From assembly GCA_036346355.1 (NCBI GenBank), contig JAYEVF010000042.1:1-64000 (forward strand): a DNA stretch of 64,000 bases. Direction: 5' to 3'. This stretch comes from Rhipidocladum racemiflorum (Eukaryota; Streptophyta; Magnoliopsida; Poales; Poaceae). Made by a program: the position numbers and the translations under genes. The notes under the pieces were generated by a model. It did no database searches, was not told where the DNA came from, and worked only from the letters and a program-made list of their open reading frames with translations. How positions within the stretch are numbered: position 1 is the first letter of the stretch; the number at the start of each line of letters is the position of its first letter. Below are positions 34,592-45,949 of this stretch, piece by piece.

Positions 34592-36784
34592 TGTGACACT
34601 ACGGAATGTCGTAATCTTATAAAATGTGAAATTTGAGGTTAAAACTATATGGTATGAGGTTAAATCGCGTTTCCGGGCCGATTTCGGGAGTTTAGGCCTC
34701 TCCGACGGAGTTTGGGCCCAAGGGGATGAGTCGTGAGCTTTAGAGGGAAGGAGTTTGGGCCCATGAGGGAGAAGGGGACCAGGTATTTCAGCTTGGGGCA
34801 CCTCCCCCTGCCCTTGTGTGCCTCACCCCTTGCCCTAGCCGCCCCCTCCCCCTCCCATCCCACCTAGCCGCCGCCCACCCTTTGCCCTTGCCGTGCATGC
34901 ACCTCCTCCCTCCCCTTGCACCACCACCCCTCCCCTCCTCTCCATCATACTTGCTACCCTAGAGAGCCCCTCACCTCGCCATTCCACTGTTTTTCACCAT
35001 TGGAGGCGCTCCGTGTGAGGAGATCAGATGGATTTGGAAGCGAGGAAGGAGATCGGGAGAAGCAGGGAGGAGATTCGTCGGTTCATCGTTCGTCGGGCGA
35101 AGGTATGGCTAGGGGTAGTTCTTGGGGATGGTCTAGGTGCTGTACTAGAGGGTATTTGGATGCTTTTAGACCAAGAGGTGGTGCTGTGATTGGGTAGATT
35201 GTATGAAAACTAGATGTTTCTTAATTCTCTGTTTCGGGCAGATTGTGCAGTCAACCTAGGGTTTGAGTTTTCGCGACTTTAGATTCGGAATTTGGTTGGC
35301 CGCCTGTTGATAAAGTTGTAGGTAACTTTAATACCTTTAATTTTACATAAAGAACATCCAAGTCTTCCCAGCCGTTTGAAAGTTATGGTCGTTTTACCGA
35401 ACATGTTCAAATCTGTGACGTAATTGGGACAAAACGTAATGTTTTGTAGATTAGGCAATGTTAGAGTCCGAATCAGCTTTTCCCAATACTTACAAAAAGC
35501 TAGGAAATTTCCTAAGCTTCGCAATGATGTACTCGTTTAATTGATTCAGAGTCCTAGAACTAAAGTTATGCGAGATTGAAGCCTGCTGTCCCGACGGGAT
35601 AGATTCTCTGTTTTTTGATTTTGGGAGTAGTTTGTGAATTCGGGGTAGACGAGCTTTTTCGTACTATTTTGGGGGCACGTTTTGAGTGTGAGGTATGTTT
35701 GTGCAGGTGGTGTGACCCCGGGAGTGCCCTCAACCTCTCGCCAATCCGTCGCCCGAGGTTAGGGCAAGTGTATTGGAATGGGTATCGTTTTGAATGTTGC
35801 TAGACTTGATTAGATGCCAATTGCTTTATGATATGATGCTAAGATTGATGTTTGCCTATGACATGATGAACATGATTTCATATTGATCATGATTGCGTTG
35901 TATTAAATGTTTATGCCAATCTTTACATGTTTATGTCATATGTGCATTCATAATGGAAGAGGCGTCCCATGCTGATGCGGGCCTCTGTGTTCACACGTAG
36001 TGAACATGAAAGACCTACCTCGTAGTCCCATCCACGGGTGTGCATGGGAGAGAGTCGATGAAGTAGGCACCCTCCATCTACGGGATGGAAGGGGAAGGGG
36101 GTGCATGCCAACGGGTGTGCATTCGGCAATACCGGTATGTGCATCGAGGAGATGTGAGCATTTGCATTGCATACATGATGATGATGAAATGAGTACAATG
36201 ATGTTGAGACATGAGTATGATGTTGTATATGAAATGATGACTTGTTCATGACGTTGAGCATGGTATGTAGTGATGATAACATTGAATTGTTCTTTATGGT
36301 CCATTGCAATATACTTGCTGAGTGATGAACTCACGCTTGTGTTTTATGTTGTTTTAGGTACCATGACACCGGCATGTGGGAAGGGGCATTAGCTACACAT
36401 CTTCACGTAGCTCCACACCTATAGGCAGATTTATCAACTTGAGTCATGATCATAATAAGTGCCATGAAATTTTAGTGTATGGATTAATATGTGTGCTTGT
36501 GTTCCTTATTTGCTTCGCTATAGTTTATTGAGTGGTTGGATTTGGTATTACTAGTTTATGTTGATTCTATATCCATTTATATTGCTGCTTTAGAAGTCTT
36601 ATGTGATGATATAACTTGCCATGTTATTGCTATTGCTTCAATTCTTGTTAAAACAAAGGAGATGCTGCCGAAATTTCGGTTTTAGCATTTGTGCCTATGC
36701 TGTAATTTATCTTTATTTGTGGTATTTGGATGTTGTTTAGTCTATGTTTGGTAGCATTCGGGCATACTAGATGCCAGGGTGTTA
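34592..36784 (+). repeat. E 3' LTR
   Basis: 2193 bp from TGTGACACTACGG to CCAGGGTGTTA. It holds a C-rich tract (34796-34935), so the minus strand is G-rich, and a tail (35855-36784) that is nearly the reverse complement of the left part of the G/D LTR. It is followed by AATCG, a possible target duplication, and then by G. Confidence 0.9.
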
Positions 36785-36807
36785 AATCGACCTTCCGTAG
36801 TATCACA
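36785..36807 (-). repeat. G left LTR, terminal 23 bp only
   Basis: Ends CCGTAGTATCACA, the reverse complement of a TGTGATACTACGG start, followed by a polypurine tract. The rest of this LTR was separated by E and would lie left of the window. Confidence 0.65.
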
Positions 36808-37869
36808 TTCTTCCCCCCTTCCACAGGATTCGACCCCAAATCCGAGACACGCCACTTCGCAATCAACCAAATCGATAGGAGCTAAGGTTCACTTCTCAGA
36901 ACATGCTTAGAAGCCTACTTTATAACCCGGGTCCTTAAAACCCGCAAAACAATAACAACCAAGCAATCTTCTTCGGTTGAAACAACTCGCTCATAGTTCA
37001 TCGACAAAAAGATCCAATACACTTCAAAAAGATAAAGCAATTACTAGCAACCACCAGGTGGTCCACTAATAATTTAATCAACCCTACCGTGGAATGCATC
37101 AACGACCCGATTCTCCAAGAAGGTTTGTATTCGGTGAGTTCAACCACCAACAATCAACCCAATTGATCCACATACAACAACTCGAACCCCAAAGCGCTAA
37201 AAGCCGCTTTGGAAATAATTCGACAACAACCAAAGAGTATTCATTTTAATTTCCTAAGTCAAGACGCAAAGGAAACACAAATCTCCTACACCACAACCAA
37301 CATACCAGAAATTCTTCATTGTTTCTTTTCGTACTAGAAAGAAATAGAAATCTCGATGTATAACATGCATGCACACTTTTCAAGAGCACTCCGGATTAGT
37401 CATATATCCATATATGACTTTCTGACCGACCTGGCTCACCGACTCTTTCATCATTAAACATCTATAAACAATGTCATGCTTCCTTTTCATCATTCATTCT
37501 TCATGTAACAACAATAACGAATAGTCATGGCTGCTTTAGATAGACAACCATCCAAACACAAAACCATAAACACAACATCAAATAATCAAGAACAAAGATC
37601 TAACATCATCATAGATATAATCTTCATTAAATAATCAAAGCGCAATGCAATGATAGACAAAACCCCATCCTACTGTGCAACCAAGTGTGTCAAAATTTAA
37701 ATTACTTATTCCACTTTTGCAAGTTTTAATGTTGCTATCCTATGACAAAGTTTTAGTTAAAACCTAAGCCATGTTTTTAAGTTATCCCACATCACATTTT
37801 AGTTGTAACCTAAGGTATGACACTAAAAATACCCATTCCAGGACCTACGACCGCTCACGATACCAACAG
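36808..37869 (-). mobile_element. G internal domain: non-coding, non-autonomous
   Basis: Begins with a pyrimidine-rich run on the plus strand (TTCTTCCCCCCTTCCAC, 36808-36824), the polypurine tract of the minus strand. About 700 bp (36825-37525) is AT-rich, A/C-rich on the plus strand and has no gag or pol similarity or useful open frame. From 37526 to 37869 it matches the D leader (56941-57278), including the D gag ATG and a degenerate primer site (GCTCACGATACCA near 37853). After that ATG the frame closes within 13 codons. It has the layout of a deletion or replacement derivative carried by D-type proteins. Confidence 0.72.
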
Positions 37870-40800
37870 TAACACCCTGGCATCTAGTATGCCCGAATGC
37901 TACCAAACATAAGCTAAACAACATCTAAATACCAAGAATTAAGGTAAATTACGGCAAAGGAGTAAATGCTAAAACCCGAGATTTCGTGACATCTCCTTTG
38001 TTTTAACATGGTTTGAAGGAGCAACAACAGTATAGCAATATATGGCAATATGAGAGACAACTAAAACAGCAATAATTAAAGACTTAACAACAATATAAGT
38101 CTAGTTTCAAGCATTTAATGTCTCCAAGAGTCAAATAAACAATAAGACTCTCATTTAGCAAAGCTAAACCTTAAAGCAATAATCATCACACGCAGTTTAT
38201 TATCAAAGACTAAATGAATGACTTGTGGAATCAAATGAGTGAAGCTACGTGCGGAAGTGTGACTATTTCCCTTCCCCGCATGCCGGTCTCATGGTACCTA
38301 AAACAACAAGAAAACACAAGCGTGAGTTCAAAACTCAGCAAGCATATTGTAATGGTACAACAAGAACAATTACATGGCAATAATATCTCACATCATGTAA
38401 ACCATCTCATTCATGATCACATATCATTACCATCATCTTTATGTATGCAATGCAATGCGATGCGATGCTCATATCTCCTTGGAAACTCATACCGGTATGG
38501 TTGAGTACACACCCGTCGGTGTGCACCCTCTCCCCCCTTCCATCCCGAAGATGGAGTGTTGGGACCCGAATGTGCAAATCCGGACCCTCTGTGTATTCAG
38601 CACTAGTCCAGGATCACGCTAGTGCACACAGTCTCAACATAGATGAATATCACAATCATACACAGCGGAAAAGAGAAATAACACAAATATAGAATATAAA
38701 CTATCGAACGACCTTAAGGTCAACCTTACATTTGTGAAACCTTGACGGCTTCAACTCCAAATAAGCAGCAGCGGAACGAAGAACATCAGTGAATCCCATC
38801 AATCGCCACGAGGCAAGCGGCGAGTTCGACTCCTAGATAATCGCCTTCTCACGGAACTTCTTCTTCTTCGATGATGTAGACTTTTGCTCACGTGATTGTT
38901 TGTTTTGCAAGGGTGAGTACATAAAGCACTCGGCAAGTCATGCCTGAATGCAAGTCTAATAGCTATATGCATGGCTTATTCCAAATGACAGGTTGAAGGG
39001 GTTATTTTGCAATAAACAGCATTCACAAATATTCATAATAGATTGTAAAGCGGTAAAACAAGTAATAACAGTAATAGATTCCACAGTTATTTCACAAGTA
39101 AACCATTCCATATCCTTAAACAGTTATCACTTTTCCACAGGCAAACTGCCTCCTAACCCAAGTTCAATTTTGAGAAAAGCTAACCCTTAACTGTAATCCC
39201 CGAGCATTGTCCAGTACTGTGGACTCGGCTATTCGAATAGATTTTACACTCTGCAGAGGTTATACACTTTACCCACAAGATACAATCCACCCACCACGTC
39301 GGTGTGAATCGCCATACAAGAGTATGCGAATGACGATCATAACAAAGTCTTTCGGAAGCCTCTAACTACACAAGTGATCCTCTCGGTGATTGCACACTAA
39401 CCCTTCCCTTAAGCGGCGAAGTTTAGGCCAATCCACCGTTAGATGGGTACCTGGCATGACCCGATGCGCTCCCCGTACAACTACACAAAAGGTATAGGCG
39501 ACACCCGAGGTACCACAAGTAAGTTATTAGCGGCTTAATCAACTAGGTCGTCCCATTCTGAGACATGTGGTTGTACGTTTGACTTAGTTCAAAGGCTTGC
39601 AAGGTTAAGTCCTTAGAGTGACCAGGGCAAGACTACCCGAAGAACCAAATCAACCTTCCTGGTGCCACAACTAGCCCACCCGATCATAATCTTGCCACTT
39701 GCCCCGGTCTAAGTCATTTTATCACCCCAGTTGATTATTGCGCAACACAATGCCAACAACTCAACATCCTTGAAGAAATGCGAAAACCTCCGCGTATCAA
39801 CTTCATCGTGTAACCGGCAACCACGTCACACACCGTTCCAAAATACATTGCATATTCAATTAGTCAATATTGAGCTTTTGTATTTCCAAAACGATGTCAA
39901 AGGTACGTTGCATGGCTAAGCAAACTACTGACGGTCTAAATAACCCATGTCGGCAAAGTATTTAAAGCCAACTATTAATCAAGAAACCTAGGGTGACAAA
40001 TGATTCATGGCGTACAGCTGTTATAGACAAGGTGGCAATAACAAGTAGGTTAAATATCTAATCCCAAACTAATTGAAATCAGTTTATATCCAACTAGCAT
40101 GCAATAATTTGAAACAACATAAGTTCGAAAATGGGATCAACATGGTCAAAGCACAACTTGCCTGGCCTTTGCAAACTTTACTGTCCTTTACTCTTTATCC
40201 TTGATCCTTGATCCTCGAGCTTCAACTTCCACTTTCTCGATCCTCAGCTCGTTCGAACGATTTCCGGACGACACGTCTAGCGATAAAGAAACACAAATAC
40301 AACAAAACTCAAAAGACAATTCAAATAAACTCCAAATCAAAACGAACAGCATTGGGCTGCTTGGCTCGGATAAAATTAGGAACTTGAAAGGATTGGATCG
40401 AAGATGGGACAAGAGAGGACGGGCTTTCGGAAGAACACCGAAAAAAGAAAGATTAATAATTGGGAGAGAAAGAATACTATTCCGAAGAATATTTCTTCCG
40501 AAGTTATTATCTTGATTGAACAGATAGCGACATATGGGCTCTCGATCTATAGATCGGGTCCATAAGGATATGTTAGTTCACAGTGAACTAAACTGATTCT
40601 CGAAGTTGACTTTTGTTGACGAGCGGACACGATCAAACAAAGAGAGACGGATAGATCGAAGACGCGAGGTATGACAGATGGCCAATGGTCTATCGACCAA
40701 GTCCACGAAGGAATTCTCGATTAATGGCAGATTAGGTTTTCAGGGATAAGACAAGACAAGTGTCTTACCACGATTGAAACAACGGAAAAGATTGCAAAGA

Positions 40801-40984
40801 TAACAACGCGGCTCACGATGAACTTAGTTCATCGAACCGGTCTTAGGTTAGGTTTTGATTGGTTTTGAAGATGATATGACGATGAGACTAGGCTCACGTC
40901 ATGGTGATAGAACAGGTGAAGGCATCGCACTAGGGTTTGTGCAAAAATACACGCATGCGATGACAACGAGGCGAAGAGAGCCAA

Positions 40985-41460
40985 GCGTTAACGATGGAAC
41001 GTTAACGGCGAAATGTTAACGACGGAGCGTTAACGGTGGAACGTTAACGACGGAGCGTTAACGGTGGGATGTGCGATGGGCGTTAACGGCAGGCGTTAAC
41101 GGCGGAGTGTTAACGCAGCGAGCGTCAACGGCAAAGCGTTAACGTAAGGCGTGCGACAAAAGCGTGCAGCGAAGCGTTGCGGCAAAAGCGTTACGGAAGG
41201 CGTGCGGCGAAAGCGTGCGGAAGGCGTGCAGCGAGCATGCGGTAAGCGTTAGCGGCAAAAGCGTTAGCGGAAGGCGTGCGTTAACGGCAACGTGCGGAAG
41301 GCGTTAACTGCGGGCGTGCAGCGAGCATTAGCGGTAAGCGTTAACGGCAAAACATTGCGGAGGCGTTAACGGCGAAAGCGTTAGCGGCGGAGTGTTAACG
41401 GCGGGCGTGCGACAACGGTAGCAGAAGGCGTTAGCGTTGGAAGCGTTAACGGCGGAGGTC
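40985..41460. repeat. GTTAAC-rich minisatellite in the C 3' LTR
   Basis: A degenerate array of units of about 10-18 bp around GCGTTAACGGCGGA, with variants GCGTTAGCGG and GCGTGCGG. I count 16 GTTAAC in about 475 bp. The core CGTTAACG is an 8-bp palindrome. The 5' LTR has the same array at 48385-48810 with a different arrangement. Confidence 0.85.
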
Positions 41461-41751
41461 AAACAATGATAAGTACTCATGAAGCGAAGTAGCGGCCGTC
41501 GGTACAATGACACGGCCGCGACAAAAGCGCTACCAAGGGCGGCTAACGGTCGCAGCGAGCGGCGGCGCAGGCTAGGTTGAAAAAGCGGCGGAGTTTAGGC
41601 GGGAATCGGCTCGGACGGCAAAGCGAAGGCCAAAAGAATCTTAAGAATGGGTCAAAACAGTACAAGATGATCCACCGGACGTGACAACACGGCCGGAGCG
41701 AGCTAAAATAGCCGGCGTCAAAAGGAGACGCGCGGCGACGGCAAACGGTGG

Positions 41752-41770
41752 CCTAAATATATAATAAAAA
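41752..41770 (-). promoter_or_regulatory. Possible TATA box in the C 3' LTR
   Basis: The minus strand reads TTATTATATATTTAGG, flanked by GC-rich sequence. The same box is present in the 5' LTR at about 49105-49120. The transcription start is not visible from sequence. Confidence 0.45.
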
Positions 41771-43220
41771 ATTCGAAAGACGGGATGGCAAAGAGAGAAT
41801 ATCTACTGCGTGAAACGCGGCGAGCGAACTCAGCGGTATAGGCGGATTTTGCGGCGCCCTTAGGATTAATCACAAACTGGCGATTAACGGGTTTGGATCA
41901 AAACTTTGGGCGACCATAACTTCTAGAATAATGATCGGAACTTAACGAAATTTGACCGAGAGCTAGATGGGACCAAGAGGGACACCGTGGCGTAGGTGGC
42001 TCGAAGAAATACCTTCTGGAACAGCGAGGAGCAGCGTGAGGAAGTTTGCATTTATTTGAAAGCAGCGATGCATTCGCGATCTTGGCGGAGAAATTAATTT
42101 GCTGCGCCCAATCCAGAGGAAAAACCATGAGTCAAGATGTGCATCATGTAGAGGACATCCCCAGGAGTCTACACAAAAATTTCACGGTCAAACTCCAAAA
42201 ATTGAGGAGTTATGGCCTTGGCAAGATCGAGATTGAAAGCGGCCATAACTTTTTGATCCCGTGGGCCAAATTGCCTGAATTTTTGGACAACAAGCAGATA
42301 GTACCTTGTGGCACACCATGGCGAAGACGGATCTCGAAAGAGTCGACGAGCTACCCGGGAACTGCGACTCCAAAATTCGGCGGAAATCGTTGGGGCGGCG
42401 TTCGGGCGACATTGGATGGATCTCGGAGTTTTGGAGATGATCCGGAGGTTGAAGATCCGTGGGAGAGGTCATGGGAGGTCTACATGAGGTTAGGGTGGCG
42501 GCTAGGTCAAGAAAAATCAAGTTTGGGCCCAGCGTTTGGAGCTAAAGCGGGTCTTGTAGGCATTTTATCGGCGGTTTCCGTGCATGAATCGGATCCCGGG
42601 CGGCGTGGGCCAATGGGGGCACGACACGTGGCGTGAAGCGGTGGGGCGCTCGTAGGCGCGCGTGGCGTGGCCACAGCCTGACTTTGGCCTTGAGAGAGAG
42701 AGGCGAGGTGGGCCGTGGGGAGTGGGCGGCGGGGAGAGAGAGGATGAGGCCCAAATCAATTTTGAAATTTTGCGACATTTTTCCAATAAAAACAATTCCA
42801 CAAATTCAATTAAATCAATAGAGGCAATAAAAATACCAGAAAAATTATAGAAAAATTCCAGAAAATATTTTGAGACATTTTAAACTCAAATAAAATATTT
42901 GCAACAAAACTTTATATAAACTTTTCCAAATAATTAATTAATTTCAATAAAAGGGCTTAATACAAATTGATTCCGAATAAATCCAATAAATAGCAAACAA
43001 GCTCCGAAAAATCTCAAAAATTACAGGAAAACTTCTTGAAGCACAAGGAATCCAAATAAAATAAGATTTATTTTATTTGAGGTTTAGAATAATCAAATTA
43101 AATTGTTTTAGCTTTTAGAAAATTCAAATCAAGTTTTATAAACGCGAGAAAATCGACGGAAATTTTTGGGAAGCTAAACTAAACCAAAATTTTTGAAAAC
43201 CCAAATTTTGGGATGTTACA

Positions 43221-43725
43221 AATCTCTCCCCCTTAACAGAATCTCGTCCCACAGAGATTCGGTGACTCTGAATTAGGTTCGGGGACTCAACTCTTGAGCT
43301 TCTTCAAACTTCCAAACAAGCGCACCTTTGGGCGGGGTAAACCACGAACAAACGCTTGGTAACATTCAAAATTTTGTAGGCTGCTCCTTGCGGATGAGAT
43401 CCTTTTACAACTCTACTGACTTTAACTGTGTCTGCTTTTCGGGCACAAGGCACTTCTTCTGCGGAAAATCTTGATACTGCCTTTGTCGGGAAATCTTGAA
43501 CATCTCATGCGCTTATGCTGACGCTTCTGGCAACTCCATTGATAGGCTCCTTGCTTCTGTTCCTGAACACTTGATTTTCTGCTTCTTCTAGAAATTGGAC
43601 AAGCTGCATCTGACAACAAAGCTTATATGCAATTACGCGGTCTTCAACAGGACTTGGATAGCATTCCGGTTGGTCTGGTACTACCTTTGTCGGCTTGTTT
43701 CTTCAGCATTGACTGAAACTCTGTA
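43221..43725 (-). pseudogene. C polypurine tract and remnant of the pol end
   Basis: The tract (minus strand GTTAAGGGGGAGAGATT, 43221-43237) is followed by about 300 bp that weakly matches the integrase C-terminus and chromodomain region of A (21640-21900), without an open frame. The remainder to 43725 has no clear match. Confidence 0.55.
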
Positions 43726-45350
43726 TCAAATGAATACTCCTTCACAATTCACTTTCTGACGCAAGTGTCTCGGTAGGGGTAGGACAAGGATTGAAGTGAG
43801 CAGGTATAATACCTTTCTCCTAGTACAACTATTAGCAAAGTGTCCCGGCTCATTGCACCTGAAGTAACGCTTGACTGATGTCTGTTGGTTTCTTCCGTGA
43901 GGACTTTTCACTGGGTGGTGTTATGGAAACTCTGACCATCAGGGCGAAGCACAGGTGAAGGTGTCTCGAACAAAATCGAAGCGATATGGCAAGCGAGTTG
44001 TTGAGGGTACACCTCATTATTTGTGCGGTGGTCCTTCTTGACAAATTTTCGGCGCTTGCGGTGGTCTTCCAATTCCTTGCATTCATCTTACGGATCGGGG
44101 TCTTGTTAACCAATTCCTCTTGCTTCAAGCGGCTCCTCAAGCAAGTTGCTTCCATAGCCTTACCATTCACTTTCTGTGTTACAAACTTTACTGCAGTAAT
44201 TTCTGGAATAATCACGGCTTTAGAAAATTGCTTGATCTTTCTGTGGGCATTCCTTAACAAATGACCTGACTCGCCACAGTTGTAACATGAACGTTTGGGT
44301 CATCGTGTCGGGTTGATGGGGCATTCTCTAGGCCAATGACTTCATTTATCACACAAGAAACAATTTCCATGGTGACCAGGTATCACTATTTTCCTGAGGT
44401 AGACAGATAGGGTTGACATATTTCTTCTTCATTTCTTCACGTGGCATAGCTGGTGCGGATGACAATCCTTCTCTTTTTGCTAACTCTTGAGCAATGACAG
44501 CTCGAAAATTCTCTCGCTGATGCCGAGTCACAGCGGTCACTCTGAATCGAGGAACATTGAGATGGGCAGTGATCACGGCCTTCGCAAAGATAGCATGTGA
44601 TGTTGCACATATGAAATTCTCCAGGTAAATGGCTTCCTTCACAGCTGGAACAATTGATTGCATGTTCATCAGCAGTGTGTCCTATTCATCCACATCGGAT
44701 GCATGCACGGTCTTCTGACTTGTTTGGTTGACAACACTTCAAAGAACAACATCTCGGTATGGTATTAGGTGCAGGGGTTGTACTCTTCTCTGAACTCGCG
44801 GTAGTCACACTATCATCTGTTGACACAACAAACTGATGAAGGGTAGTGACAAATTCCAATAAAGTGATAATATGTCCATCTTCCGAGGTGGCGTAGAAAC
44901 ATTTCCTCCAGACTAATGCATCTCCTTTTAACTGGCAAGTAGCATAGGGGACCTTCTCTTCATCTTCACATTACACTAAAGCTAGCTTCTCTTCTATGAC
45001 ACGAAGCCATATTTCTGCGTCTTTGAGAGTGGCTGATCCATCAAGCACGGGTGGGTTGGTCTTCATGAACAATGAAAACTTTGACTGTGAACAGGAGGTT
45101 GTGACTTTAGTTGTGGAGGGGTTGATTTTAGCACTGATAACATTCATCTGTTGCATCATTATGCATGAGCTGAGTTTGGCTTGATGACAAACTCATCCAA
45201 GTGTTGAATTGTCACGGTTGATAAAGTGGGCCTGCTTGGTCATAGTGCCTTTAACAACGACACAGTAGTAGCAAGCCCAGGCCCGACTTGAACTGCCTCG
45301 AAGTCACTGCTGTAGTTGGTCCTTTCCATTTGTTGATCACTCCAAGGTTT
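43726..45350 (-). pseudogene. C gag with an array of about six zinc knuckles (broken)
   Basis: The N-terminal part starts near 45330 (MERTNYSSDFE) and the capsid start is in the frame 44971-45159 (SLFMKTNPPVLDGSATLKDAEIWLRVIEEKL). Downstream, six CCHC-like motifs follow: 44661-44703 (CIRCG, stop, IGH), 44614-44653 (CSSCEGSH, degenerate), 44554-44595 (CYLCEGRDHCPSQC), 44321-44362 (CFLCDK, stop, SHWPREC), 44246-44287 (CYNCGESGHLLRNA; the last Cys is in the next frame) and 43825-43866 (YFRCNEPGHFANSC; first Cys is Tyr). A basic, low-complexity spacer of about 125 residues precedes the last. In gag, zinc knuckles bind the packaged RNA; one or two are usual. Stops and indels break the frame. Confidence 0.75.
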
Positions 45351-45931
45351 AGGTAAGAGGGAAAAAGCATAGGTGAGGTTCGAGAATCCTAGTGCAGGGG
45401 AGCAGGTTTAACCCAAGAACTTATAAAAACAACAAACTAGGTATGGTTGCTTATCCAAGCCTAAAAGCTTTGCAACACATACAGCACACTCAACAATCAA
45501 TGAAGAACCAAATTCCTAAGCACACAATAATCTAGCGTCTAAAAGGGTAACACTCCTATCTTAAGAGACGTGACTCTCACACATGAGTCTCAACTTACTA
45601 CTAAGCACTGGTTCTTCAAGCTTCTGGAACACTTCATCGATCCACTTCTCTTCGAACTCGATGATTCCTTACTTCACGATCTTCAGGGTTGACGGCGACA
45701 TCCAGTACTTTCTCCTTAAGTGTGAAACATCGTTAACTATTCGGAACAACTCAGGTAATATTTCCATTTAAATCGATGGAAAGGATAGAACTTTCAACAA
45801 AGAGGAAAGAATGGAAGAATAAGATAAGTAAAGAATGTATTATTCTTTCAAGTTAAAATTCTCATTTAGAAAATAATTTTGAAGCTCCTAAAGATGGCCA
45901 ATCTATCTAGGGACAAGACCTACAGTCAGTA
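45351..45931 (-). other. C leader between primer site and gag
   Basis: Non-coding or decayed. A short frame on the minus strand near 45600-45770 (MEILPELFRIVNDVSHLRRK) could be the remnant of the extra ORF seen in A, but the similarity is too weak to claim. Confidence 0.4.
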
Positions 45932-45945
45932 TGGCTCTGATACCA
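45932..45945 (-). other. C primer-binding site
   Basis: The minus strand reads TGGTATCAGAGCCA, complementary to initiator tRNA-Met, four bases from the LTR start at 45950. Confidence 0.9.
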
Positions 45946-45949
45946 CCTC

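Larger units (their letters stand above)
11964..36784 (+). mobile_element. Element E: Ty3/Gypsy chromovirus split by F/A
   Basis: Plus-strand element. Order: partial 5' LTR (11964-13071), primer site, gag, protease-RT-RNase H (to 16887), insertion of F with A inside, integrase with chromodomain (33313-34497), polypurine tract, 3' LTR (34592-36784). It is the same broad family as D, in opposite orientation. The rest of its 5' LTR must lie left of B, outside the window. The base run AATCG after 36784 would be its target duplication if E inserted into an LTR of G. All coding parts are broken. Confidence 0.85.
38557..43220 (-). repeat. C 3' LTR
   Basis: Starts TGTTGGGACCCG (TGTCGGG in the other copy) and ends GGGATGTTACA. 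Near identical to the 5' LTR over long stretches (39840-40200 against 47220-47600). It contains the GTTAAC minisatellite, a TATA-like box, and an AT-rich end. Frames such as 196 residues at 42046-42636 are not kept in the other LTR. Confidence 0.92.

Noticed and set aside
40985..41460. CRISPR-like array.
   Set aside because: Units are short, irregular, and without unique spacers; the setting is a plant LTR.
42046..42636. A 196-residue plus-strand frame.
   Set aside because: It is within the C 3' LTR, antisense to the element, and broken at the matching place of the 5' LTR.
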